Below, in pieces: positions 19,868-29,515 of a stretch of 64,000 bases of DNA. This DNA is from Exobasidium rhododendri. Lineage: Eukaryota > Basidiomycota > Exobasidiomycetes > Exobasidiales > Exobasidiaceae. Positions within the stretch are counted from its first letter, which is position 1. The number at the start of each line of letters is the position of its first letter. The stretch is from the NCBI GenBank assembly GCA_026210745.1, contig CP110630.1, forward strand, positions 248,001-312,000. The letters are read 5' to 3'. Under the pieces are notes generated by a model. That model searched no databases and was not told the origin of the DNA. It saw nothing but the letters and a program-made list of their open reading frames with translations. Made by a program: the position numbers and the translations under genes.

Positions 19868-21463
19868 ATGAATGCCTCTTTTGGTATCCTGGCATGCCTC
19901 ACGCTTCTCAGCTTCTCGACTCTCGTCTGCGCGACACCCGCTCCCATGGACGACCAACACAGTCCCGAGGGGTTCACTCATCCCATCCTCGGACTCCTTC
20001 GCACCAGAGAGCCAACGTCTGGTCAGCAAAGCCCTCGATCTGCTCCTTATGCAGCACAGACGTCTCGCGTCGGTCGCCATCCTCCGTCTTCCAATCCGGC
20101 CACCATGGCAGGCTCCCGATCTGCGCGACCCAGTAGGTCACGCGCGGCTCACGGCGACGGTGGACTGAATTCCATCTTCGAGACGCCAGCATACCCACCT
20201 CAGGGCTTCCAAGCGCTTCTCACGGAAGAAGAGCCTGAGGCGTATCAACATCACAACTTCAACGTCGGTCAACATCAGACTTTTCACGGCTACAACTACG
20301 ACATGCCCAGCGATGACTTCTCCGCTCTGTCTATGAACAATATCCCGGAGTATGGGTCCATGAACACTATTCCCGAATACGGCTTTGACCAGTCGCAGTA
20401 CGGTGGCCAGCACTCGCACTGGCAAGGAGGCGGCAGCTCGAGCCATGCTTCAGGATACGCAAACTACTACGACACTTCGTCTTCCTCCTCTGCCTATCCT
20501 GTGCACCAATCCTTTGATGAAAGTCAGATCAGGGCGGTGAATGACTCTTTCCACACGAATTATCCTCCTCAGAATGTTCAAGAATGGACCACACCTGCTG
20601 CTCACCCTGATTATCAGCACCACGGCTCTTCCTCTTCTACTGCTGCGGCGGCTGCTTCGGATCCCTACTTCCACTCCTACGATCACCGTCTGGAGTCCTT
20701 TGGTCGAGAACATCTCGCCGCTGTTTCAGGCTTAGTGGACCTCACCAACGAGCCCGACAGTCCCGACGTAGTCGAGATCGTCGATCCAGAGGACATGCTT
20801 GCCTCCTACTCGCACCAGGTCGATATTCACAATCCTCCCGTGTACACCTCTTCCGCGCGCAACAAGAAGAAGAACGAGGCTACCGAGCAATACATGAGAC
20901 TGGAAGAATCGCTCAAGAACGTCAGCTACTACGACCTTCTCGACGTTCCCATCACCGATCTTGGATACACGTGGACGAGGGAGCAGCAGAATCAGCCATG
21001 TTGGCATCTCCTCCACCGAACGCACAAACGCGCCATCATCAGCATCATCAACAGGGAGACGTCTTTACAGTGGGAGACCATCAACGGCAGGATCAACAAC
21101 ACGATCAACCCGATACAGGCTCTGGCTATCCTTAGTGCGAATAAGTCGTTGATCCACGCTGCCATCAAGATCCTCTTTCCAAAATCATCGAATGGGGTGT
21201 TGATCTTTCCCTGGACGCAATTGCTGACTGAACCGGAGCAAAAACAATTGTTGGAGAGGTTGAGCATGGTCTCCAATCAGAACATCGAGTTTATTCGCTA
21301 CTATCTCGCTCGTCAGGGCAAAATTAGCAGCGAGGAGGCCTTTCAGCTCTTGCACGTCGCCTCGCATCACACGCTAGTCGATTGGGTGATCAGCAAGGGC
21401 ATCTATCAGAAGCCGATCCAAAGAAGAATGGGCACGACGCTGCGAGCGAGTCGTGATGGGTAG
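19868..21463 (+). CDS. Array member 5: secreted repeat protein lacking the third unit
   Basis: 531 residues with signal peptide MNASFGILACLTLLSFSTLV, then ATPAPMDD, HPILGLLRTRE, AQTSRVG and SRSARPSRSR. The linker holds a small internal duplication (NNIPEYGS next to NTIPEYG) and Tyr/His/Ser-rich runs. Only two unit anchors are found: 379 (PCWHLLH) and 449 (FPWTQLL). The chain ends about 82 residues after the second, at RRMGTTLRASRDG. This MGTT resembles the opening of unit 3 in sister members (KVGTT, MEGTT), so the last unit looks cut off by a stop. I found no continuation in other frames downstream. Confidence 0.82.
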   Translation: MNASFGILACLTLLSFSTLVCATPAPMDDQHSPEGFTHPILGLLRTREPTSGQQSPRSAPYAAQTSRVGRHPPSSNPATMAGSRSARPSRSRAAHGDGGLNSIFETPAYPPQGFQALLTEEEPEAYQHHNFNVGQHQTFHGYNYDMPSDDFSALSMNNIPEYGSMNTIPEYGFDQSQYGGQHSHWQGGGSSSHASGYANYYDTSSSSSAYPVHQSFDESQIRAVNDSFHTNYPPQNVQEWTTPAAHPDYQHHGSSSSTAAAAASDPYFHSYDHRLESFGREHLAAVSGLVDLTNEPDSPDVVEIVDPEDMLASYSHQVDIHNPPVYTSSARNKKKNEATEQYMRLEESLKNVSYYDLLDVPITDLGYTWTREQQNQPCWHLLHRTHKRAIISIINRETSLQWETINGRINNTINPIQALAILSANKSLIHAAIKILFPKSSNGVLIFPWTQLLTEPEQKQLLERLSMVSNQNIEFIRYYLARQGKISSEEAFQLLHVASHHTLVDWVISKGIYQKPIQRRMGTTLRASRDG

Positions 21464-21708
21464 ATTTCAGTGACAGTACAGATACGATTGAACCGTGAGG
21501 ATGGAGAGATGGAGCCTGAGATGTGCAGCTAGGTATTCAGATTGGGTGATATGATAACGAATATACTGTAGCCTCTGCCCTCAATAAACACTAATGACGA
21601 TCTATCTCATCCTCGGAGCCATCTGATCTCATCTGTGGAGTAGGTCTTATGTAGAAAGAGGGTGTGAGAAGAGGAAGTAATGATAGAAATGAAGCTTTGG
21701 TGTGTTCT

Positions 21709-23526
21709 CTACGAACTGCTCCCCGCTTTGATCTTTCTCGGCGGCATCTTCGCCAGTGGGACTGCTCCTGTCGTCTGTTTGATCAGCTCCACCGTGGCAG
21801 AATCGCCCTCTACATTCGCTGCATGGAGGATGCGCAGGCCCAGGTACTGCTGCCGTGTGATAAAGTCCTGGTTGAGTATCTTACGAGCCGTCGTGCCTGC
21901 ACAATTCATCACCCTCATTACGATGTGAATGACATCCGTGCTCTGCACTTTAGTCGTCCCCTCCATCCACGGGTGGAAATCACCCACACCTGCGACGTTC
22001 ATCGAGAGTAGATTGTACGCTCTTCGGTCACTCGCGCTCGACATCATGTGACTAGGACGACGTCGACCGCGCAAGTCCCTCACGTTCATATACGTCGTCA
22101 CATAGAAGATGCGCTGCTGGTCGTCGGTCTCGTATAGGGTGCGTGCAAAGTCAGACGTCACCCCGTTTTCATTGAAGAAGTCGCGGATCTCGTCTTTGTC
22201 CAGTCCAGAGATGAGCTGCAGCATCGTCAGTAGGACGTTGGCCTCCTCTTCTGTCATGCTGCTCTCCCACTCATCGCGCTGCTCCCTGGGTGGCGATCTC
22301 TGGAAAGGGGTGGGAGGGAAGATGACGGCGACGGCGTTGTTGATCCGCTGATCCTCCCCACTCAGTAGAGCGTGGGCAAGTGACGGTGTCATCATGGCCT
22401 GCAAATCGTGCACAAAGTACTTTTGCTCCTGCCTCAGTCTCCCCGTTACGATGGCGGTGAGTACGGCCTGTAGCTGGCTGTTCATACGGTTCCAGCAGGG
22501 CGTGTACTCGTCGTCTTTGGTGTAAGCGAAGCCGAGGTCGTGTCCACGTAAGAACTGCGAAGGCATTGTTCTGCCTAAAACCTGCTGCCTTTCTCTGCCG
22601 CTCGAACGAGGAAGTGCATGCCCCTTTCCACGTTGACGCATCGTCTTTGGTGGCAGCATTTGCCGATTTGACGGGTCATTCGCCGTGACGGGCTGACTAG
22701 GCATCTGCTGCGTAGTGTTGGGGTCTTGATGTACGCTATGGTCGGGTGGATTGGCGTGAGATGGAGAAGAAGATCCTTCCGACTGTGATGAAAGTCCAGC
22801 AGGCAGACTCATAGTTGGATAGTCTTGCGTATGGAAGGTATCGTCGTACATGTTCAGTCCTGCGAGCTGTTCTGGGTAGGCGTATCCGCTAGCAAGAAGG
22901 GACGAGAAGTCTGTACTTGGATCGATGTATTTATAGCCGGTATACTGCTGATACTGCTGTTGGATGCCGTAAGGGTCGTGTGAAGAAGGAAGACTATGAT
23001 CCTCGGGAAAGGCAGAGAACGGTACGCTCAAATCGAGGCCATGCGGCACACCGAATGATGTGCCGTCGGAAGGTCCTCCAGCGTAGTGAGGATGCTGGCC
23101 GTCGCCGCTGTACTGATACGGAGGCTGATACAGAAACGGGTCATGTGCCACGGACGAGTAGTCATAGGGAGACAAGCTCTCCGTGGGGGGTCTTGATCGT
23201 GCTCCTCCTACATTTGCACCGTGAAGTGCCTGAGGGACATACTGTTGGTCGTGAAGAAGAGCAGAGCCCCTCGATCGCCAGGACGGCGCACGAGAACTGA
23301 CCACTCGAGATGTTTGAGCGCCAGATGGCGGGTCAAGATCAGCTTGGAGACCGAAGTAGCTGCTGCTAAGGCGAGGTGTGCGAGCATCTCCGGCAGAAGA
23401 AGGGTCGATGGAGCTCTCAAATTGGTTCACTATTCCGCGACGGTCCATAGGGTACGGGGCTGCCGCTACTACTGTAAACAGGGCATCGAACACCACGGCA
23501 AGCAGCACATGCGATGCTGTAAACAT
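21709..23526 (-). CDS. Array member 6: secreted triple-repeat protein, reversed
   Basis: 605 residues, the longest intact member. The signal peptide MFTASHVLLAVVFDALFTVV precedes AAPYPMDRRG. GAQTSRVVSS is the single TSR site. The linker is Y/Q/H-rich and carries a basic patch RSSGRERQQ before the domain. Unit anchors are at 345 (PCWNRMN), 420 (DEWESSMT) and 520 (HPWMEGTT); the 100-residue gap between the last two is the longest seen and includes an insertion with GRRRPSHMM. It faces member 5 tail to tail, with 245 bp between, and member 7 head to head. Confidence 0.85.
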   Translation of the reverse strand: MFTASHVLLAVVFDALFTVVAAAPYPMDRRGIVNQFESSIDPSSAGDARTPRLSSSYFGLQADLDPPSGAQTSRVVSSRAPSWRSRGSALLHDQQYVPQALHGANVGGARSRPPTESLSPYDYSSVAHDPFLYQPPYQYSGDGQHPHYAGGPSDGTSFGVPHGLDLSVPFSAFPEDHSLPSSHDPYGIQQQYQQYTGYKYIDPSTDFSSLLASGYAYPEQLAGLNMYDDTFHTQDYPTMSLPAGLSSQSEGSSSPSHANPPDHSVHQDPNTTQQMPSQPVTANDPSNRQMLPPKTMRQRGKGHALPRSSGRERQQVLGRTMPSQFLRGHDLGFAYTKDDEYTPCWNRMNSQLQAVLTAIVTGRLRQEQKYFVHDLQAMMTPSLAHALLSGEDQRINNAVAVIFPPTPFQRSPPREQRDEWESSMTEEEANVLLTMLQLISGLDKDEIRDFFNENGVTSDFARTLYETDDQQRIFYVTTYMNVRDLRGRRRPSHMMSSASDRRAYNLLSMNVAGVGDFHPWMEGTTKVQSTDVIHIVMRVMNCAGTTARKILNQDFITRQQYLGLRILHAANVEGDSATVELIKQTTGAVPLAKMPPRKIKAGSSS

Positions 23527-24029
23527 CTTTGTGTAGTGTAGAGGAGAGGAAAGGGGGAGAAATATCGCTCTCTAGCGACGATAAGCCTGCTCATCCTCTC
23601 GTTAAATCGTGCACTGTACTGTTCTTATCTCTGCACATTCATGCGCTACAATGGCAAAAAGGACTAGAGTCCGACGGCAATTGATCCGTGACGATAGCGT
23701 AGAGTTGCTCGACCGTGAACGGCGTGGATGTGACGGCGCTGACGTGATGGAAACAAATCGCTGCTGCTCGGTTCATGCATTATCAAACACACAGGAAGAC
23801 GTGATGACTATGTCGCTAGGCTCGAATCAGATATCACAACGACACCGCTAAGTAAGAAGTGACAAGAGACGAAAAGCAGAGATAGACTGACACATTGTCG
23901 TACGATTTATGCTGTGTCCGTACTGCTTGCTGCGAATGGTGTGCTGGCACAAGGTTATAAAGGAGCAGCTTTGCACAATTGAACGCTTCTCCTACTTTCA
24001 TCTCCATCATCCATCTATACTTCATAGGC
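23527..24029. promoter_or_regulatory. Divergent intergenic region of members 6 and 7
   Basis: Shared by head-to-head array genes. A clear TATA box for member 7 is at 23956-23962. No gene seen. Confidence 0.45.
23956..23962 (+). promoter_or_regulatory. TATA box of array member 7
   Basis: TATAAAG lies 74 nt before the preferred ATG at 24030. It supports that start, since an in-frame upstream start (23979) would leave only 17 nt. Confidence 0.5.
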
Positions 24030-25652
24030 ATGATGAGATCCCTTCTCACGGCTGCTGTCGTCGCTCTCTTCCTCACGCTACACGGTCTCTGTACAGCGAC
24101 GCCACGTCCTATGAACAGTGAAAGTGGACGGCACCTCATGAACTCCCTCCGCAGACTCCGCACCACGTCGTCACCCGAGCAAGCCTATCCTTACGAAGCG
24201 CAGACTTCTCGTGTCGGTGGTCGACGCGATGCAGCGTCACATTCAGGCTCACGAACGTCCCGTCCCAGTCGAAGAAGCAGCAACACTTCTGCAGAACACC
24301 AAGCCAACTCTTCACGGTCAAGACGAAGCCAGTCTATTCGAGAAGACGACCCTGATGCCTACTTGCAGAGATTGGCAGACGATGATGACGTTGTCGAGAG
24401 CAGGTCGAACAACTTCCTCGCCCCATCGCCCGGCACCTTCGACTACAACCCCCAATTCAACTATCAGGAACCTTCTCCTCCTTCACACTATCAATCACAC
24501 AGCACACACGACAGCGCCTATGGCTTGTATTCCGGTCAGCAGTCTGACGCGGTGGAGCTCCCACCTCTTCCCCAGGACTTTTCAACCGAGCAGTATCAAA
24601 ATACGCCGTACCAGGCAGGCTACCCTTTCCACGGTCAAGATCAGTACCAAGACTGGTCAGCACCTCAGCATGACATCCCGACATACACTCCTCCCGCTCC
24701 AGATCCAAACTTTCACTCCTTCGACCACCGCATCCACCAGCTGTATTCTTCGCTTGGGTACGAGGTGGACGTCTCTCCACCCGGTGTACAGTACGAGCAG
24801 GCACCTCACTTTGACCACTATGATCCCTCACAGTCAGCACACCACGACTCGTCATCTGGAGTGGCTGGAACGACTGATCCGAGCGGCGACAGCATCTTTC
24901 CCATCACTGACTTTGGATTCAGAAAGAGCAGTGACGAGGAGTTGTGCTGGCCGCGATTTCAAACCAACTTGCAAAGACTGATGACCGAAGTCATCTACCG
25001 AGAGACCGAGTACTTGAAGAACACCATTGCGCAAAGGTTACGCCTCCTGCTGACGTACGACATGGCGCTGTCGATCTTGAGCGGCGACGAAGAAAAGGTA
25101 AAGAATGTCGTCGACGAGCTTTTTCCCGGCTTCTACCTCACGAATGCCCTCCAGTGGAAGACGAAGCTAGACGATGGCCAGATCGAGGTGCTCCTTGACA
25201 ATCTAGCACAGCACTCTGGACAGAACAAAGACTACTTTCGCAACTACTTTAGTCGCAAGAGAGTGTCCGCCGACACAGTCTACTCGCTCTATCACGGCTC
25301 TGATCGGGATCGCAAGGACTACGTTGAGAGCAGGAATCTCATTAAGAAGGAGAACCCGTACGCAGTCACGCACCTCGACATCATCGACCCGATCATAAGC
25401 GAATACGACACCAAATTTCGACCGTGGATGAAAGGCACGCGCAAGTCGGACAGGAAGGAGATCGTGAGTATCGTAAAGAAAGCGTTCAATGGCTGTGCCA
25501 AGAATCATGCATACGTGGTCTTGACGAGTGACTGTGTGAAGGAGGAAGACCGCCTCGGAATGACGATCCTGAAGAAGATGGAGGAAGAAGGGGAGTGGGC
25601 AGCGTGGCAGCACCTCTATAAAAAGACGAGACGCCGACCACGCGGTCATTGA
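24030..25652 (+). CDS. Array member 7: secreted triple-repeat protein, extended R2-R3 subfamily
   Basis: 540 residues. The first of two adjacent Met codons is used; the signal peptide MMRSLLTAAVVALFLTLHGL gives TATPRPMNSE. MNSLRRLRT, YEAQTSRVGG and GSRTSRPSRRS follow. The N-terminal linker is basic near the TSR sites and then Tyr/Gln/His-rich. Unit anchors are at 307 (ELCWPRF), 376 (LQWKTKL) and 466 (RPWMKGT), with the 90-residue gap of this subfamily. Unit 3 ends DRLGMTILKKMEE in place of P-x-G-Y-G. The tail (YKKTRRRPRGH) is strongly basic. Confidence 0.85.
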   Translation: MMRSLLTAAVVALFLTLHGLCTATPRPMNSESGRHLMNSLRRLRTTSSPEQAYPYEAQTSRVGGRRDAASHSGSRTSRPSRRSSNTSAEHQANSSRSRRSQSIREDDPDAYLQRLADDDDVVESRSNNFLAPSPGTFDYNPQFNYQEPSPPSHYQSHSTHDSAYGLYSGQQSDAVELPPLPQDFSTEQYQNTPYQAGYPFHGQDQYQDWSAPQHDIPTYTPPAPDPNFHSFDHRIHQLYSSLGYEVDVSPPGVQYEQAPHFDHYDPSQSAHHDSSSGVAGTTDPSGDSIFPITDFGFRKSSDEELCWPRFQTNLQRLMTEVIYRETEYLKNTIAQRLRLLLTYDMALSILSGDEEKVKNVVDELFPGFYLTNALQWKTKLDDGQIEVLLDNLAQHSGQNKDYFRNYFSRKRVSADTVYSLYHGSDRDRKDYVESRNLIKKENPYAVTHLDIIDPIISEYDTKFRPWMKGTRKSDRKEIVSIVKKAFNGCAKNHAYVVLTSDCVKEEDRLGMTILKKMEEEGEWAAWQHLYKKTRRRPRGH

Positions 25653-25936
25653 AAGGAGAAGAAGACGTATGCCAGGGTTAGGCTGAACAATGTAAGAGAA
25701 GAAGTGTGTACGAATGGCCCTTGTTCATATCATCATCATTAGTCCTTTCATGCGTCTTAGTGAAGAAATACTTTATCACCGATTAGTGGTCGAGGCACCG
25801 AGTCGAGCGAGCGTATCATCAGTAGAGAGCTCCATCTGGGCGTCAGAGTCTGACCTGATGCTGACTTCACTCTCCCTGTCAAACGTCTAGGCCAGACTGA
25901 TACTGCCACGACGGAACAAGAAGCTAAGTGACTCCC

Positions 25937-27361
25937 ATGGTCATCCCCATTCTCATCGTGTATGTGTTTGCTCTACTGTGGGGGAATGACTTCATCCTCG
26001 CAGCACCTTTCCCGTCTCCTACACCGATGCATCACGGTGAACATTCCAGTCAGTCCAACTTTCAAGATTCTACCTCGCCATCTCTGCCTCCGCCTACTAC
26101 AAACGAGATCGGCATACCCCACCGCAGCAACGTGTACTCGGCTCTCATGTCCACCTACACCAATCCCGCCTTCTATCGCGACTACGTGCCATCAGAGCCT
26201 CGCTATCCTCCTTTACCTCCCTACTTACTGGAACAGGAAGCACGTTCTCATCACGATACCCTCGAAGCTCGCTTTCCCCTACACTCGGACGGACGTGATC
26301 GACGAGGGGATAGGCCCGTCCAGGTGCCCAGCATCGGCGAGACACACCGTCCTTCTGCGTACTTTACTGTCTCGCAAATAGCGAGCCACCCTTTCATCAG
26401 GGACCATCAAATGAAGACGCTCTCTGAGGGAGCAAGCACTTCTTCAATGCCCATTCAACCTTCCGATGCGTATCTCGAGGAGCGCCTCGACGTGGAAGAC
26501 TATCCCGTGGACATACCTTTCATTACGCAGGAAAGTGAAGCAGATCTGGCCACACACCAGAATACTACACCGGCATCAACACCGGCATTCATCCAGCAGT
26601 ACGTCTTCCACGAGGGATACAATCTGCAAGTAAATACGCACATCAGACGCCGCAAGATCGGCGGCGAAACAGCGTATGCTCGCTTGACGTTCGACCAGAA
26701 GCTCGTCGTCGTTGAGCACATACACCAGGTAAGACCGTACACTTGCCGATACATTCGTCAGGAACTCGCCAGGAATCTGAAATTGTCCGCAGCCGAAGAC
26801 CTGCTGAGCGGGCATCAAGACCGAATCGACTCCGCGGTAGAGAGGATTTTCCCACGGCAAGGCAGGATGAAGCGAACGTTTGAGCCGTGGATGACACCCT
26901 TTTCCGATTGGGATAGGAAGCAGGTGATCTTGAAGCTGGCAGAGGCGACGATGCAGGGTGCAGACGATCTGAGAGACTTGTTCATGGAGAAGAGGGTGGA
27001 GTCGAGTGTGGCAGCAGAGATTCTGCAGGCGAAAACGAGGAAAGAGTGTCGAGTCATTGCACAGAAGCATGGCCTTACCGTCAAATTGAACGGGGACGAG
27101 CGGAATCTACCGTGGAAGCGGGGCGCCAGCACGATGCAGCGAAGAGCGCTCGTGCAGCGGATGGTGATTGCTGCAGATTATGACACACCGAGAAGATGCT
27201 ATGACCTGCTGAAGAAGAAGCGGGTGCCCCTTGGATACGGCGTGACCATGCTCAAGGCCAGTGACGAAGACTTTCGCGTGATCATGTCGATCCTCGAGAC
27301 AAAGGACCCTCTCCCCACCATTCGACCGTACATGCGCGCCTCGCTTTTCTTTCCAGAGTAG
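25937..27361 (+). CDS. Array member 8: secreted triple-repeat protein, DPLP-tail subfamily
   Basis: 474 residues, with ATG at MVIPILIVYVFALLWGND. The processed end is APFPSPTPMHHGE. No S-x-T-S-R site is found, a shared absence in this subfamily. The linker is Pro/Tyr-rich (YPPLPPYLL) rather than Gln/Gly-rich. EGYNLQVNTHIRR precedes the domain. Anchors are at 247 (TAYARLTFDQ), 318 (EPWMTPFS) and 393 (LPWKRGAS). Unit 2 carries EATMQGADDLRDLF and AAEILQAKTRKECR; unit 3 carries CYDLLKKKRVPLGYG. The tail has TKDPLP then a short hydrophobic end. Sister of members 9 and 10, which follow directly. Confidence 0.86.
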   Translation: MVIPILIVYVFALLWGNDFILAAPFPSPTPMHHGEHSSQSNFQDSTSPSLPPPTTNEIGIPHRSNVYSALMSTYTNPAFYRDYVPSEPRYPPLPPYLLEQEARSHHDTLEARFPLHSDGRDRRGDRPVQVPSIGETHRPSAYFTVSQIASHPFIRDHQMKTLSEGASTSSMPIQPSDAYLEERLDVEDYPVDIPFITQESEADLATHQNTTPASTPAFIQQYVFHEGYNLQVNTHIRRRKIGGETAYARLTFDQKLVVVEHIHQVRPYTCRYIRQELARNLKLSAAEDLLSGHQDRIDSAVERIFPRQGRMKRTFEPWMTPFSDWDRKQVILKLAEATMQGADDLRDLFMEKRVESSVAAEILQAKTRKECRVIAQKHGLTVKLNGDERNLPWKRGASTMQRRALVQRMVIAADYDTPRRCYDLLKKKRVPLGYGVTMLKASDEDFRVIMSILETKDPLPTIRPYMRASLFFPE

Positions 27362-27731
27362 TCTCGCGTGGCCCCACTATAGTTGCAAGTCAGATTCAGA
27401 AGAGGGATGGCGGTGTAGAGATTTGTGACTATGCGTATACGCGTTGATGAGGGGCAAGAAAACGCCCATATTGCGCCCAATCTTACGGCCGAAAAGGAGC
27501 CGAGTATTACCGAGTTTACCTGATGCAACGCGATGGGCCACCCTGACCTGTTGGCGTCTCTCTTATTCCACAGCATTGGCAGCGTCAGTCCATCAATGTC
27601 GAGCTGCGGTGCTGTAAATTTCCTTGTAGACTCGGACGAATGAAGCCCCTCATACCAAGGCTGATTCATATACGATCTGCCATGTAGCTCTTCCTCTCTC
27701 AACGCCATCAAACGACGTTCTAAGACCAGTG
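27362..27731. other. Intergenic region 8/9
   Basis: No gene supported. A minus-strand frame runs through here from member 8 but has no start context or homology and is treated as chance. Confidence 0.45.
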
Positions 27732-29249
27732 ATGATGCTACGAGTCTTGGCATTCTTCTCTCTTTGTGGAGCCTCACTCGGGACACCTGTGCCTATGAAT
27801 TCTAACCTGCGCCAGTGGTTCGACTACGGTAGTGCAGCCTCGTCACCCGCAGCACAGTATCCGGTCCAGCGTGCTCCCACGTCAAGCTTTCACCCTGCCC
27901 CCGTCGAGTCAGAAAATACGGAGTCCTTCCTTCGCAAGTTCGCAAATAATGCTCTAGATGTCACTTCCACGGCGGATAGTAGGCAGAGAGACCGAAGTCC
28001 GTCGCCCCTTCCCAGAGCGCATCGAAGTGGCAAGTTACACCAGGGCGAATCAAGAGACGCGGGACAGTCGAGCCAGCAAATTGACAGCCATGCCAATGTC
28101 TTGCACGAGGATCAGGCAGGTCCATCCAGCTCGCAGTGGTACCACTATCCATCGACTGAGCAGACTTCTTTCGCTCCTCACTTTGGTGATGGACAATCGC
28201 AGAACCAGTACCAGTACAACTTCCCCGACTCGTATACTTCTCCATACAACGCCTATCCCGTGTTACAGAATAACTATCCACAGGAACAACCTCTATTCTC
28301 TCAAGATTATCAATATATCCAGTTTCAAAACTACCCTGCAATGGAACAGTGGGGCGGATACGGCAGTCGACATCAAGCACTTCAGCATCCAGGCATGTAC
28401 GACGCTGCCCAACACACACGAAGTCACTCCTCGCACCCACAAGTGATGGACCTGAAAGAGTTCCTGGAGTACGACGTACCTCAAAGCAGCAGCAGCAGCA
28501 TCATTCCTCCAGAAGAATTCGACCCACTCACGGGGGAATACATCCTGCAAGCTGGTCCTCAATTCCTGTACGACGACGAGGAGTCTAGCTGCTGGGATCT
28601 CATGACAGAAGATCAAAGGTCCCTGATAGCCGAACGTGTGCATCAAGTCAGACCATATTCGTGGTCTTACATTCGCCAGCAGTTGTCCGTCTATTTGAAG
28701 CCTCATTTGGCTAAGGACATTCTCAGCAAAGATCAGGACACGATCGACAGAGGTATCGAAAGTTTCATCCCGATAGACAAGGCACGACATGGGGACTACG
28801 ATGATCCGTGGATGAAGGGGCTGAGCAATACACAGAGGAAGCTGGTCATCAACAAGATGGCCGAAGCTACAATGCAGGCTGGGGACAAGCTAAGAGACGT
28901 GTTCCTGCAGCAGAAAGTCAGTCCTGCCCTCGCACGGAAGATACTGGATGCGGGCACCACTACAAAAGAATGTCAATCGATTGCGGAGAAACGCAAATTG
29001 TATGAGCCTGTATATGCCTCCAATCTACCTTGGCAGAAGGGTCTCTCGTTTGCGCAGAAGAAGGCGCTGATTCAGAGGATGATGTGGTACGGCGATGTGG
29101 GGGATATAGGAAGGAAAGGGTGCTACAGCCTTTTGAAGAAGAAGAAAGTGACGCAGGGATACGGCATGACGATGCTGAGGGCCAATCCGGAGAAGTTTGC
29201 ACGGATCATGACGGAGCTCAAGAAGAGGAATGCGCAGCTCCCAGTGTAG
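27732..29249 (+). CDS. Array member 9: secreted triple-repeat protein, DPLP-tail subfamily
   Basis: 505 residues. The start is the first of two adjacent ATGs; the signal peptide MMLRVLAFFSLCGASLG leads to TPVPMNSN. No TSR motif. The linker is Tyr/Gln-rich (QYQYNFPDSY, YSQ-type) with an SSSSS run. TGEYILQAGP precedes the domain. Anchors at 288 (SSCWDLM), 360 (DPWMKGLS) and 434 (LPWQKGLS) give the clearest view of the triplication: each unit opens W-x2-[GM]-[LT]-[ST]-x2-Q-[RK]. The second carries EATMQAGDKLRDVF and the third GCYSLLKKKKVTQGYG. The tail is KKRNAQLPV. Confidence 0.86.
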   Translation: MMLRVLAFFSLCGASLGTPVPMNSNLRQWFDYGSAASSPAAQYPVQRAPTSSFHPAPVESENTESFLRKFANNALDVTSTADSRQRDRSPSPLPRAHRSGKLHQGESRDAGQSSQQIDSHANVLHEDQAGPSSSQWYHYPSTEQTSFAPHFGDGQSQNQYQYNFPDSYTSPYNAYPVLQNNYPQEQPLFSQDYQYIQFQNYPAMEQWGGYGSRHQALQHPGMYDAAQHTRSHSSHPQVMDLKEFLEYDVPQSSSSSIIPPEEFDPLTGEYILQAGPQFLYDDEESSCWDLMTEDQRSLIAERVHQVRPYSWSYIRQQLSVYLKPHLAKDILSKDQDTIDRGIESFIPIDKARHGDYDDPWMKGLSNTQRKLVINKMAEATMQAGDKLRDVFLQQKVSPALARKILDAGTTTKECQSIAEKRKLYEPVYASNLPWQKGLSFAQKKALIQRMMWYGDVGDIGRKGCYSLLKKKKVTQGYGMTMLRANPEKFARIMTELKKRNAQLPV

Positions 29250-29515
29250 AGGTCAGCCACGGTGCGCTTCCTTTCCTTCTTGTGTACCTAAGATGTTCCT
29301 CTGAATGCTATGTCGAATAGAAAAAGTCCTTCCATGCTTGCTTCACGGTGTAAGGTCGGCGCACTTGAATGCCAACATTTGCTGAGAGTGTCATCCACCA
29401 GTACAAAACACCGCCTTCTTAGGCCAGTGTGTCCCCTTAATAAAGACGTACTTTGCTGAGTACTCCTCCTTCTAGCAGAATCAATCACTCCCACTTCGAA
29501 GTACACGTACTGAAC

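Noticed and set aside
27199-27786. 195-codon minus-strand frame between members 8 and 9
   Set aside because: Overlaps both genes antisense, no homology, basic composition typical of a shadow frame.
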